Assembly (NCBI GenBank): GCA_902618855.1
Contig: CACNCD010000002.1
Location: forward strand, 62,001 to 126,000
DNA from: an uncultured Pelagibacteraceae bacterium
Lineage (GTDB): Bacteria > Pseudomonadota > Alphaproteobacteria > Pelagibacterales > Pelagibacteraceae
DNA length: 64,000 bases
Direction: 5' to 3'
In this document: positions 51,724 through 60,759 of the stretch, in pieces
Layout: every line of letters begins with the position of its first letter
Position numbering within the stretch: the stretch's first letter is position 1
Position numbers and translations under genes: made by a program
The notes under the pieces: model-generated
Told to the model about the DNA's origin: nothing
What the model saw: the letters and a program-made list of their open reading frames with translations, nothing else
The model's database searches: none

Positions 51724-52479
51724 TTATCTTCTCTGACCGAAAAGCCTTAAAAGCATTATAAAAAGATTTATGAAGTCTAAATAAAGAGTTAAAGCTCCCA
51801 TGACAGCTTTTTTTCCAATTATCTCTCCACTGTCAGTTGCTGCATACATATTTTTAATTTTTTGAGTATCATAAGCTGTTAGACCTACAAATATTAGAAC
51901 TCCTAAAATCGAAATTATAAAATACATCATTGAAGATTTTAGAAAAATATTTACCAGTGAAGCAATTATAATTCCAATTAAACCCATAAATAAAAAAGAT
52001 CCAAGCTTAGTAAGATCTCTTTTAGTTGTGTATCCGTATAGGCTCATAGCACCAAATGTTGCTGAGGTAATAAAAAAAACTCTTGCTACACTTACTCCAG
52101 TATAAACTAACAAAATCCATGATAACGATAGTCCCATTAAAGACGCGAAAATCCAAAAAACAGTCTGTGCTTTTGTGGAGCTCATTTTATTTATTCCAAA
52201 ACTCATGTAAAAGACAACACCAAGAGGCGCTAACATAACTATCCATTTAAGACCTGAAAAAAATAAAGCATTTCCAAAACTCGTAAATCCAGTTATTGCT
52301 CCATTTACATCTGTAACAACTGAAGTTTTAAAAGAGATAAGAGCTATAATCCCTGTTAACAAAATACCAGTTGCCATATAGTTGTAAACTTTGAGCATGT
52401 ATGATCTTAAACCTGCATCCCAAACTACAGACTTTTTAGCAGCAGTCGCTTGAAAAATATTTTGTCTATTAAAATCCAT
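51724..52479 (-). CDS. Bax inhibitor-1/YccA family membrane protein
   Basis: 251-residue protein with seven predicted helices of the TMBIM superfamily. The family signature is in LTAYDTQKIKNMY, with the C-terminal GALTLYLDFINLFIMLLRLFG in part. Members act as pH-sensitive calcium leak channels or interact with the FtsH protease in some bacteria. The gene stands alone, divergent from the aldo/keto reductase across a 59-bp gap. Confidence 0.93.
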   Translation of the reverse strand: MDFNRQNIFQATAAKKSVVWDAGLRSYMLKVYNYMATGILLTGIIALISFKTSVVTDVNGAITGFTSFGNALFFSGLKWIVMLAPLGVVFYMSFGINKMSSTKAQTVFWIFASLMGLSLSWILLVYTGVSVARVFFITSATFGAMSLYGYTTKRDLTKLGSFLFMGLIGIIIASLVNIFLKSSMMYFIISILGVLIFVGLTAYDTQKIKNMYAATDSGEIIGKKAVMGALTLYLDFINLFIMLLRLFGQRR

Positions 52480-52538
52480 AAATTATATATAGTAATTTTT
52501 TAACAAATATTCAAGAAGTCAAAATAATTGTAATTTTT

Positions 52539-53576
52539 ATGAACTATAAAAAACTAGGAAATACTGACTTAAATGTAAGCACAATATGTCTCGGTACAAT
52601 GACTTGGGGAGAACAAAATACTCAAGATGAAGCTTTTGAACAAATGGATTATGCTCTGAGTAAAGGAGTAAATTTTTGGGATACAGCTGAACTATATTCA
52701 ATCCCTCCTAAACCTGAAACTTTCGGTCATACAGAATTAATTATAGGGAATTGGTTTAAAAAAACGAAAAAAAGAAATGAGGTAATTATTGCTACTAAAG
52801 TTTGTGGTCCTATGAGATCTTATGTTAGAGGTGGAGGAAACCAATATGGAATAAAAAATATTACAGAGGCATTAGAGGGAAGTTTAAAAAGATTACAGAC
52901 TGATTTCATTGATCTTTATCAGTTACACTGGCCCGAAAGAAATACCAATATGTTCGGAAGACTTGGATATGAACATAATGATGATGGTAATTGGAATAAA
53001 TTTGAGGATATTTTGGGAACTTTGAAAAAATTCATTGATGCTGGCAAAATAAGATACATAGGTTTATCAAATGAGACACCATGGGGAACTAAAAAGTTTC
53101 TAGAAATTTCAAAAGAAAAAAATCTCCCAAGAATGATGTCTGTCCAGAATCCATATAATTTATTAAATAGGACTTATGAAGTAGGTTTAGCTGAAATTTC
53201 CATTCGTGATAAAATAGGACTATTAGCATATTCACCTTTGGCAATAGGATATTTAAGTGGAAAATATAGAAATAATAAAATTCCTAAAAATTCAAGATTA
53301 GATCATGATGGGGATTTTTGGACTAGATATAACAAACCAAATGCAGAAAAAGCTGTTGAGGCATACTATCAAATATCAAAAAAAAATAACATTGATATGG
53401 CTCAAATGTCTTTAAAGTTTTGTGAAATTCAGCCATTTGTTACTAGTGTAATTATTGGCGCTACAACTATGCAGCAGTTGAAAACTGATATAGAAAGTGT
53501 AAATGTAAAATTAACAGATGAAATTATTAAAGAAATTAATAAAGTACAAAAAATATACCCAAACCCATGTCCATAA
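52539..53576 (+). CDS. Aldo/keto reductase (Tas-like)
   Basis: NADP-dependent TIM-barrel reductase of 345 residues. The catalytic tetrad is visible: Asp and Tyr in FWDTAELYSIPP, Lys in VIIATKVCGP and His in LYQLHWPERN. The RYIGLSNETPWG segment and the C-terminal PFVTSVIIGATTMQQL form the cofactor site. The long form with AELYSIPP resembles E. coli Tas. Physiological substrate unknown. It overlaps the IalB-like gene by 10 bp. Confidence 0.9.
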   Translation: MNYKKLGNTDLNVSTICLGTMTWGEQNTQDEAFEQMDYALSKGVNFWDTAELYSIPPKPETFGHTELIIGNWFKKTKKRNEVIIATKVCGPMRSYVRGGGNQYGIKNITEALEGSLKRLQTDFIDLYQLHWPERNTNMFGRLGYEHNDDGNWNKFEDILGTLKKFIDAGKIRYIGLSNETPWGTKKFLEISKEKNLPRMMSVQNPYNLLNRTYEVGLAEISIRDKIGLLAYSPLAIGYLSGKYRNNKIPKNSRLDHDGDFWTRYNKPNAEKAVEAYYQISKKNNIDMAQMSLKFCEIQPFVTSVIIGATTMQQLKTDIESVNVKLTDEIIKEINKVQKIYPNPCP

Positions 53577-54073
53577 TTAAAAATTTAATATTAGTATCTT
53601 TTATACTGCTTAACATGAATCTTGTGAATGCAGAGGAAATAAAAAAGGTTTTGAAAAACAAAGATTGGGAGGCATACGTTGTTAATAATGAAAACGGCAA
53701 AATTTGTTTTGCTCAGTCTGTCCCAATTTTGCAAGCTCCAAAAAAAAATACTAGGGAAGCAAGACTTTTTGTAACTTTTAGACCAAACGAAAAAATTTCT
53801 GATGAAATAAGTATTACATCTGGATATGAATATAATAAAAAAAATTCTATCATGGCAAGATCTGGTAAATACAAATATAAATTTGATATATCTCAAGATA
53901 ACTTTGCTTGGATTGCTAATAATACAAAAGAAAAAAAAATGATTAAAACCATGAAAAGGGGATCAAGAATTATGGTCACTGGTTATAATCAAAAAGGTTC
54001 ACAAACAATTGATCATTATTCTCTGTTAGGATTTACAAAAGCTTACAATTCCGCAAAAAAAAGTTGTAGTTAA
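53567..54073 (+). CDS. IalB-like secreted protein
   Basis: 168-residue protein with a signal peptide ending near NAEEI (hydrophobic 6-18) and the invasion-associated locus B fold: DWEAYVVNNENGKICFAQS in part, and RGSRIMVTGYNQKGSQTIDHYSLLGF in part. Two Cys residues (GKICFA and the C-terminal KKSCS) could form a disulfide. The family is widespread in free-living alphaproteobacteria, so the name says nothing about virulence. It lies 8 bp before argG. Confidence 0.85.
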   Translation: MSIIKNLILVSFILLNMNLVNAEEIKKVLKNKDWEAYVVNNENGKICFAQSVPILQAPKKNTREARLFVTFRPNEKISDEISITSGYEYNKKNSIMARSGKYKYKFDISQDNFAWIANNTKEKKMIKTMKRGSRIMVTGYNQKGSQTIDHYSLLGFTKAYNSAKKSCS

Positions 54074-54081
54074 AAAAATAA

Positions 54082-55263
54082 ATGAAATTTAAAAAAAGAA
54101 TTGTTCTCGCTTACTCGGGAGGTTTAGACACATCTATAATTTTGAAGTGGCTACAAGAAAACTATAATGCTGAGGTAATTTGCTATACCGCAGATATTGG
54201 TCAGAAAATTGATAAAATAAAAATATATAAAAACGCAAAAAAATTAGGTGTTAAAAAAATTATTATTGAAGATCTTAAAAATATTTTTGTCAAAGATTAT
54301 GTTTTTCCTATGTTAAGAGGTCATGCTATGTACGAAGGTGTTTATTTGCTCGGAACTTCAATAGCTAGACCTTTGATTGCTAAAAGACAAATAGCAATTG
54401 CAAAAAAATTTAAAGCTTATGCTGTTTCGCATGGGTCTACAGGTAAAGGAAATGACCAAGTTAGATTTGAGTTAGGCTATTATTATTTTGGACCTAAAAT
54501 TAAAATAATTGCTCCTTGGCGAGAATGGGATTTAAGTTCTAGAAGTGATTTAATTAAATATGCGGAAAGAAAAAATATTACTATTCCAAAAGATAAAAAA
54601 GGGTCACCACCATTTTCAATAGATGATAATATTTTTCATACATCAACTGAAGGAAAAGTTTTAGAAAATCCAAAAAACCCAGCTCCTGAGTATATTTTTC
54701 AAAGAACTAACTCTCTTGAAAAATCTCCAAATAAGCAAACAATAGTGAGTGTTGGTTTCAAAAATGGAGACCCTATTTCTGTAAATGGAAAAAAATTATC
54801 GCCAGGAAAACTTTTAGAAAAACTAAATAATCTTGCAGGAAAAAATGGAATTGGAAGAGTTGATTTGGTCGAAAACAGGTTTATTGGTATAAAATCTAGA
54901 GGTGTATATGAAACTCCAGGCGGAACTATACTAATGGTAGCGCACAGGGCAATTGAGTCTGTTACCTTAGACAAAAAAACGATGCACAAGAAAGATCAAG
55001 TGATGCCGCGTTATGCTGAATTAATTTACAATGGATACTGGTATTCAAAAGAAAGATATAAAATTCAAAAAATTGTAGATTTGAAAAAAAATAAAGTAAA
55101 TGGTTTGGTTAAGTTAAAGTTGTATAAAGGAAATATAACAATTATTTCAAGACAAACAAAAAGCTCAGCTTATTCAATGAAGAAAGTTTCATTTGAGGAA
55201 AATAAAACTTTTAATAAGTCAAATGTCGAAAGATTTATTAATTTTCATAAAAAAAAACTATAA
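54082..55263 (+). CDS. argG: Argininosuccinate synthase
   Basis: Ligates citrulline and aspartate with ATP in arginine synthesis. The 393-residue protein has the PP-loop AYSGGLDTSIILKWL, VSHGSTGKGNDQVRFE and APWREWDL, all family hallmarks. argH is not adjacent. It is probably transcribed with the aldo/keto reductase and IalB genes, with gaps of 10 bp or less. Confidence 0.97.
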   Translation: MKFKKRIVLAYSGGLDTSIILKWLQENYNAEVICYTADIGQKIDKIKIYKNAKKLGVKKIIIEDLKNIFVKDYVFPMLRGHAMYEGVYLLGTSIARPLIAKRQIAIAKKFKAYAVSHGSTGKGNDQVRFELGYYYFGPKIKIIAPWREWDLSSRSDLIKYAERKNITIPKDKKGSPPFSIDDNIFHTSTEGKVLENPKNPAPEYIFQRTNSLEKSPNKQTIVSVGFKNGDPISVNGKKLSPGKLLEKLNNLAGKNGIGRVDLVENRFIGIKSRGVYETPGGTILMVAHRAIESVTLDKKTMHKKDQVMPRYAELIYNGYWYSKERYKIQKIVDLKKNKVNGLVKLKLYKGNITIISRQTKSSAYSMKKVSFEENKTFNKSNVERFINFHKKKL

Positions 55264-55339
55264 AATTCATTAAAAATAGTTGCGTCAACAAGTGCTAGTT
55301 TTTAATAGAAATTAATGTATATAAATAATTATCTTTATT

Positions 55340-55723
55340 ATGGAAAATATTACAAAAAACTTACAACTTGGTCTTTTAACAATAATTTTAATTAGTACAG
55401 TTATTGCCGTTGGAATAGAAATTAAAACTATGTATATAAATCAATCTGTTACATTGGCTGACTTGCTATTAATGTTTCTATATCTAGAGGTTTTGGCAAT
55501 GGTCAGAGTTTTTTGGAGCCAACAATCAATTAGTATTACTCTGCCATTATTAATTGCTATTACTGCACTATCTCGATTTATTATTTTACAGGGGAAAGAA
55601 ATGGATCCTTCGGGGTTAGTTTACGAAGCTGTTGCCATAGCTTTAATTGCCTCAGCAATTGTAATTTTAAGATTAAGACATAGTGACAAACTTGGAATTA
55701 AACCTAAAAATAAAAGAAAATAA
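55340..55723 (+). CDS. PsiE-like phosphate-starvation-inducible membrane protein
   Basis: 127-residue protein with four predicted helices (about 10-27, 40-57, 65-84 and 93-110). The segment LADLLLMFLYLEVLAMVRVFW, in part, and ALSRFIIL match the PsiE family, a phosphate-starvation-inducible protein of unknown function in E. coli. The 76-bp upstream gap shows no recognisable Pho box. It converges on folD. Confidence 0.8.
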   Translation: MENITKNLQLGLLTIILISTVIAVGIEIKTMYINQSVTLADLLLMFLYLEVLAMVRVFWSQQSISITLPLLIAITALSRFIILQGKEMDPSGLVYEAVAIALIASAIVILRLRHSDKLGIKPKNKRK

Positions 55724-55724
55724 T

Positions 55725-56570
55725 TTATTTCTGAACTCTTTTAAAACACTCAATAGTATTTTTAAGTAAGCAGGCAATAGTCATGGGTCCAACACCGCCT
55801 GGAACAGGTGTTAAAGCTTTTGCATTTTTTGAAACCTCTTCAAATGCTACATCTCCAACAATACCTTTGTCAGTTTTATTAATTCCAACATCAATTACTA
55901 TTGCATCTTTTTTTACCCAGTCTCCTTTTACAAGTTCGGGTATTCCAACTGCTGCAACAATTATATCACCTTTTAAACACTCACTTTTTAGATCTTTTGT
56001 TTTAGAATGTGTAATTGTGACTGTACAATTTTCTTTAAGTAGAAGTTGTGTCATTGGCTTTCCATTTAAATTTGACCTTCCAACAACAACAGCTTTTTTT
56101 CCATTTAGATTTGGCTCAATTTTTTTAATTAGCAAATAACATCCAAGTGGAGTACAGGGAATAGAGCTCTCATATCCAGAAGACAAATTTCCAACGTTCA
56201 TTGGATGAAATCCATCTACATCTTTGCTTGGTAAAATTTTTTCAATAACTTTTTGCTTATCAATATGTTTTGGAAGAGGAAGCTGAACTAATATACCTGA
56301 AACACTTTCATCATTATTTAGCTCTTCAATTTTATTTAAAACTGTTTTTTCATCGACTGTTTCTGGATATCTAATTACTTCAGATTTTAAACCAACTTCA
56401 TTAGCTGATTTTTCTTTATTTTTCACATAAATCTTGCTGGGCGCTAATTCTCCAATTAAAATTACAGTCAATCCCGGTACTTTATTATATTTTGATTTAA
56501 GTTCTAAAACTTCTTGCTTTAACTTTTCTCTAAGTTCAGCTGCTTCTTTTTTGCCGTCAATTAAAATCAT
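55725..56570 (-). CDS. folD: Methylene-THF dehydrogenase/cyclohydrolase FolD
   Basis: Bifunctional interconversion of methylene-, methenyl- and 10-formyl-THF. The 281-residue protein has the catalytic Lys in YVKNKEKSANEVG, VQLPLPKHID, KDVDGFHPMN, VVGRSNLNGKP and TPVPGGVGPMT. It links to the methyl-THF made by DmdA through the C1 pool of the cell, though the gene is not in that operon. It lies 6 bp after yggT. Confidence 0.97.
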   Translation of the reverse strand: MILIDGKKEAAELREKLKQEVLELKSKYNKVPGLTVILIGELAPSKIYVKNKEKSANEVGLKSEVIRYPETVDEKTVLNKIEELNNDESVSGILVQLPLPKHIDKQKVIEKILPSKDVDGFHPMNVGNLSSGYESSIPCTPLGCYLLIKKIEPNLNGKKAVVVGRSNLNGKPMTQLLLKENCTVTITHSKTKDLKSECLKGDIIVAAVGIPELVKGDWVKKDAIVIDVGINKTDKGIVGDVAFEEVSKNAKALTPVPGGVGPMTIACLLKNTIECFKRVQK

Positions 56571-56576
56571 AATTTG

Positions 56577-56867
56577 CTAAAATATTATTGGCGCTATGTA
56601 GAGCTTCATACACATTTCTATAAACCAAATCAATAAAAGTAATATAATTGGAGATATATCAAGATTACCTAAATTTGGTAAAAAACGCCGAATTTTATTT
56701 AAAATCGGATCAGTTAAACGATATGTAAATTCTAAAATTGAATAAACAAATCTATTTTGTGTATTTAAAACATTGAAAGCAATCAACCAACTAATGATTA
56801 CATTTGCTATTACAACATAGGAATATAGTTTTAAAATTTGAAGAACTAAATAAAAAATAGCAATCAT
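56577..56867 (-). CDS. YggT family membrane protein
   Basis: 96-residue protein with two hydrophobic segments separated by YRLTDPILNKIRRFLPNLG in part, the YggT signature with the Asp-Pro-x-L pattern and a central basic stretch. The family has been linked to osmotic stress tolerance and cell division. It overlaps the MscS-type gene by 4 bp, which fits an osmotic role. Function otherwise unknown. Confidence 0.88.
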   Translation of the reverse strand: MIAIFYLVLQILKLYSYVVIANVIISWLIAFNVLNTQNRFVYSILEFTYRLTDPILNKIRRFLPNLGNLDISPIILLLLIWFIEMCMKLYIAPIIF

Positions 56868-57949
56868 TTTTTCTCTACATAAATAGACTGACTTGGGAAA
56901 GCAAAAGATGCTTTATTTTTTTCCACAATTTGTTTTATAGAAATAGCAAGTCTTTCTTTTACGGCCAACCACTCATCCCAATCATCTGTTTTAGTAAAGC
57001 AACGTATATACATATCAATTGAGCTATCTGCGAACTTATCAACCCTAACCGCATAACCAAGTTCTGGTTTAAAGTCTTCATTTTCCTTTATATAATTCTC
57101 AATTTCATTTCTTATAGTTTTAAGCTGATCAACGGTAGTATCGTACTGTAAATTAATTACCCAACTTATAATCCAATTTGTGGTTTGGCTTATATTAATT
57201 ACTGCATTTTCTGCAAATTGAAAATTTGGAATAATTGCAATTGATTTATCAAACTTTCTAATAACTGTTGATCTAAAACCTATTTTTTCAACAATTCCCT
57301 CTATAATTTCTTCAACAAGAATCCAGTCTCCGATTTTAAATCTCTTTTCAACTAAAACTAATATTCCAGAAATTAAATTTTTAAATAAATCTTGCGCTCC
57401 TAAAGCAACAGCAACACCGAATAAACCTAAACCTGCTATTATTGGACCTATTTTTATTCCCCAAAGCTCAAGCACTGCTGCAAGACCAAGAATAAAAATT
57501 AAAATTTTTAATGACTTTATAATCCAACCTATTAATTCTCGGGTTAAAACTTTACCTAAACCACTTAAAATATATGAAATTGGTTCAACAATTTGATGCA
57601 TAACCCAAAAAATAAAAATAGTAATTAGTGTTCTGTTTATTGTATCTACTATCGCCCTACTTTCATCTGAGAAAGACATATAATAACTTGCAATAAAAAA
57701 ACCTATAACTATTGGAACGAATCTTGCAGGACCTTCCATGGCCTGAACAAATGTATCATCCAATTTGTTACTAGTTTTTTTTGTTATACTTTCTAATCTC
57801 TTTATTATTATTCTGCTTATGATGCCTCTAAAAATAAGAAAGATTAGAAAAATTCCAACTCCAATTAAAATTTGAAAAATATCTATACCTAAAATTCCTT
57901 GTTTCCATACTGATAAAAAAAGTTCTTTAAAATTATTAAAAATTTCCAT
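56864..57949 (-). CDS. MscS-type mechanosensitive ion channel
   Basis: 361-residue channel with several N-terminal helices and the MscS pore helix region GLGLFGVAVALGAQDLFKNLI, in part, followed by the beta domain with FKIGDWILVEEIIEGIVEKIG in part and IPNFQFAENAVIN. It opens under membrane tension to release solutes during hypo-osmotic shock, which fits a cell that accumulates DMSP-like osmolytes. It is 2 bp after hemD and overlaps yggT. Confidence 0.93.
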   Translation of the reverse strand: MEIFNNFKELFLSVWKQGILGIDIFQILIGVGIFLIFLIFRGIISRIIIKRLESITKKTSNKLDDTFVQAMEGPARFVPIVIGFFIASYYMSFSDESRAIVDTINRTLITIFIFWVMHQIVEPISYILSGLGKVLTRELIGWIIKSLKILIFILGLAAVLELWGIKIGPIIAGLGLFGVAVALGAQDLFKNLISGILVLVEKRFKIGDWILVEEIIEGIVEKIGFRSTVIRKFDKSIAIIPNFQFAENAVINISQTTNWIISWVINLQYDTTVDQLKTIRNEIENYIKENEDFKPELGYAVRVDKFADSSIDMYIRCFTKTDDWDEWLAVKERLAISIKQIVEKNKASFAFPSQSIYVEKK

Positions 57950-57951
57950 AT

Positions 57952-58650
57952 TTAAATTTTATATAGCAAAAATTCTTCTTCACCAGGACTAAAAATAAAA
58001 ATTTTTTTCCATTTGATTTCGTTCAATACTGATGAGGTTTTTTCGCTTATACACATCAAATTAGTATTCATCCAAAGATGATTTAACTTATATTTCTTAA
58101 TTAAATTTAAAAAACTTAGAGCACTATTTTGAGAATATATATAAACTATGTTTGGCATATTAGTTTGAATTTTTTCTACAAAATGTTCATTTAATTCTTC
58201 AGTGTGATTAATTTTATAATTAATCAATCTTTTTACCTCATAACCTTCTGAAATAAGTTTTTTATGTAATTCATTAGAAATAATTTCTCCACTTACATAA
58301 AGTAATTTTCCATCAGATGAATTAAAATTTTGTAAAATAAGCTCTTTCAAATTATTAACATTTCCTTCAGCAGTAAAAGTGTTTTGAAATCCAAAGCTTC
58401 TTGCTTTTTTTTCTGTAGCTATACCTACACAAAAACAATTAATTTTTTTGTCTATATCTTTTATATTTAAAAATTTAATAGCGTTACTACTTGTAAAAAT
58501 TATACCTTTAAAATCCTTAAAATTGACTTCTTTAAAGTTTTTTTTTTCTACAAAAATTAATGGCATATGAGAAACTTCATGACCAAGTTTCTGAAATTTT
58601 AGCATTAAATCATGACAATCTTCTAAGGGTCTAGTAAATAAAATATGCAT
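57952..58650 (-). CDS. hemD: Uroporphyrinogen-III synthase
   Basis: Cyclises hydroxymethylbilane to uroporphyrinogen III. The 232-residue protein is divergent, as is normal for HemD, but keeps the two-lobed pattern: ILFTRPLEDC at the start, GIIFTSSNAIKFL, YVSGEIISNELHKKL and IVYIYSQNSALSFLNLI in part. It follows hemC by 2 bp, which settles the assignment. Confidence 0.88.
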   Translation of the reverse strand: MHILFTRPLEDCHDLMLKFQKLGHEVSHMPLIFVEKKNFKEVNFKDFKGIIFTSSNAIKFLNIKDIDKKINCFCVGIATEKKARSFGFQNTFTAEGNVNNLKELILQNFNSSDGKLLYVSGEIISNELHKKLISEGYEVKRLINYKINHTEELNEHFVEKIQTNMPNIVYIYSQNSALSFLNLIKKYKLNHLWMNTNLMCISEKTSSVLNEIKWKKIFIFSPGEEEFLLYKI

Positions 58651-58652
58651 AA

Positions 58653-59567
58653 TTATCTCTTATAAGAATTTTTAGACCTTTTTTTTAATAACTTGCCAAC
58701 TTCTATACCAAGATTTTTGGCTAAATTTAATTTATTAGAGGACTTTACATAAAATCTTTTTTTTCCATCTAAGGAAAATAATTCGGCTTCTAATATAGCT
58801 TTATCAGATTCTATCTTTGCCAAAACTCCAACTGGTGTTTCACAATCCCCCTCTAAAACTTTTAATACATTTCTTTCAGCTTGAACACAACAATGTGTTT
58901 CTTTGTGGTTTATTTTTTCCAATAAATTAATGATATCCTCATCATCTTTTCTACATTGTAAAGCTATTACACCCTGACCAGCGCTTGGAATAATTTCTGA
59001 AGTTGAAAAAATTTGGGTAATATTATCTTCTAGATTTAAAGATTTTATCCCTGCATACGATAAAATAATAGCATCAAACAAATTTTTCTTTAATTTTTCA
59101 ATTCTTGTATCCACATTTCCTCTTATAAGTCTATATTTTAAATCTTTTCTAATTCTTTTTAATTGAAACTCTCTTCTGTATGATGATGTTCCAATGACTG
59201 AGCCAGTTTCAATTTTGTGAAAATCTAAATTATTTTTACTAATTAAAATTTCTCTTGGATCATTTCTTTTAAGAAAACAGTTGGTGGTTAGACCTTCGGT
59301 TTCATTTGATGGAAGGTCTTTGAGAGCATGAACTGCTATATCTATTTTTTTATTAATTAGCTCTTCCTCGATTAAATTACAAAAAAGTCCTTTGCCACCT
59401 GTATCAGATAGTCTTACATCTTGAATTATATCACCTTTTGTTGTTATTTTTTTTATCTCTACATCAAACTCTTTAGAGGATTTTATTATTTCAGCTTTGG
59501 CTTTTTCAGCATAAATTAATGCCAATTTACTCCCACGAGAACCAATAATAATTTTTTTGCTTTTCAT
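58653..59567 (-). CDS. hemC: Hydroxymethylbilane synthase (porphobilinogen deaminase)
   Basis: Polymerises four porphobilinogens using a dipyrromethane cofactor. The 304-residue protein has IIIGSRGSKLAL, AVHALKDLPSNE, GTSSYRREFQL and the cofactor Cys in LEGDCETPVG. It is the first gene of hemC-hemD-mscS-yggT-folD and is divergent from tsaD across 60 bp. Confidence 0.97.
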   Translation of the reverse strand: MKSKKIIIGSRGSKLALIYAEKAKAEIIKSSKEFDVEIKKITTKGDIIQDVRLSDTGGKGLFCNLIEEELINKKIDIAVHALKDLPSNETEGLTTNCFLKRNDPREILISKNNLDFHKIETGSVIGTSSYRREFQLKRIRKDLKYRLIRGNVDTRIEKLKKNLFDAIILSYAGIKSLNLEDNITQIFSTSEIIPSAGQGVIALQCRKDDEDIINLLEKINHKETHCCVQAERNVLKVLEGDCETPVGVLAKIESDKAILEAELFSLDGKKRFYVKSSNKLNLAKNLGIEVGKLLKKRSKNSYKR

Positions 59568-59627
59568 ATAATTAGTTTATATTCAGTATCTTACATTGAG
59601 ATAGTCTAATTTATAAAAATTAATTTA

Positions 59628-60698
59628 ATGAAAAAAAAACCAATAATATTAGGAATAGAAACAAGTTGTGACGAAACAGCAGCATCAATTATTCAAGAAA
59701 ATGATGATGGAAGTATAAAAATATTATCTAATACTATTTCTAGTCAGTTCGATATTCATAAAGAGTTTGGAGGAGTTGTGCCTGAGCTAGCTGCGCGATC
59801 ACATGCAGAAAAAATTGACTTAATAACAAAAAAAGCAGTTTTAGAGAGTGGGTTAAAAATTAATAATATTGACGCTATAGCTGCAACTGCTGGACCAGGA
59901 CTGGTAGTTTGTTTATCAGTCGGTTTAAATTTTGGAAAAGCTGTTGCAGCATCATTAAAAAAACCTTTTATAGCAGTTAATCATCTTGAAGGACACGCGC
60001 TGAGTCCTAAACTAAATTCAAAATTAGATTATCCATATTTGCTTCTCTTAATTTCAGGTGGTCATAGTCAGTTTCTTAGTGTTGAAAAATTTGGAAAATA
60101 CAAAAGGTTAGGCACAACAATTGATGATGCCTTAGGTGAAGCATTTGATAAAACAGCAAAACTAATTGGTATTGACTTGCCTGGCGGTCCAAAAATTGAA
60201 AAGTATGCAAAATTTGGGAATCCAAATAAATTTAATTTACCAAAACCAATTATTAATAGAGGTGGATGCAATTTGTCGTTTGCAGGACTTAAAACTGCTG
60301 TTTTGAAAATTTCAAAAACGATAAGAACAAAAAAAGAAAAGTTTGATCTTGCAGCCTCATTTCAAAAAACAATCGAACAAATATTATATATAAAAACTAA
60401 AATCGCTATCAAAGAATTTAAAAAATTAAATAAGTATGGAAACAGATTTGTTGTTGCTGGAGGTGTTGCCGCAAATGAGAGAATTAGAAAAGTTTTGATA
60501 GATCTTTGTTATGAAGAAAATTTTAAGTCAATTTTTCCACCTTTAAATTTATGTGGCGATAATGCTGCTATGATTGCAATGGTTGGATTAGAAAAATTTA
60601 AATTAAAACAATTTAATGACTTAGATCATCCTGTTAAACCAAGATGGCCACTAGATAAGCAAGCCGCTTTTCTTAAAGGAGCTGGAGTACAATTATAA
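59628..60698 (+). CDS. tsaD: tRNA threonylcarbamoyl transferase TsaD
   Basis: Catalytic ASKHA-fold subunit that forms t6A37 on ANN-decoding tRNAs with TsaB, TsaC and TsaE. The 356-residue protein has ILGIETSCDETAAS, the metal ligands in NHLEGHALSP, LLLISGGHSQFL and NAAMIAMVG. Its back-to-back arrangement with hemC is common in alphaproteobacteria. It converges on the SGNH-like gene across 61 AT-rich bases with no clear terminator. Confidence 0.97.
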   Translation: MKKKPIILGIETSCDETAASIIQENDDGSIKILSNTISSQFDIHKEFGGVVPELAARSHAEKIDLITKKAVLESGLKINNIDAIAATAGPGLVVCLSVGLNFGKAVAASLKKPFIAVNHLEGHALSPKLNSKLDYPYLLLLISGGHSQFLSVEKFGKYKRLGTTIDDALGEAFDKTAKLIGIDLPGGPKIEKYAKFGNPNKFNLPKPIINRGGCNLSFAGLKTAVLKISKTIRTKKEKFDLAASFQKTIEQILYIKTKIAIKEFKKLNKYGNRFVVAGGVAANERIRKVLIDLCYEENFKSIFPPLNLCGDNAAMIAMVGLEKFKLKQFNDLDHPVKPRWPLDKQAAFLKGAGVQL

Positions 60699-60759
60699 AA
60701 ATGTATTGTTAATAAATTTAAAAATTTTGTATAATACTTTTAGTAATATTTACTTAATC

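Noticed and set aside
53567-54073. Virulence factor, from the IalB family name
   Set aside because: The family is common in free-living alphaproteobacteria; nothing else in the window suggests host invasion.
55264-55339. Pho box upstream of the PsiE-like gene
   Set aside because: No pair of CTGTCAT-like direct repeats at 11-bp spacing was found.
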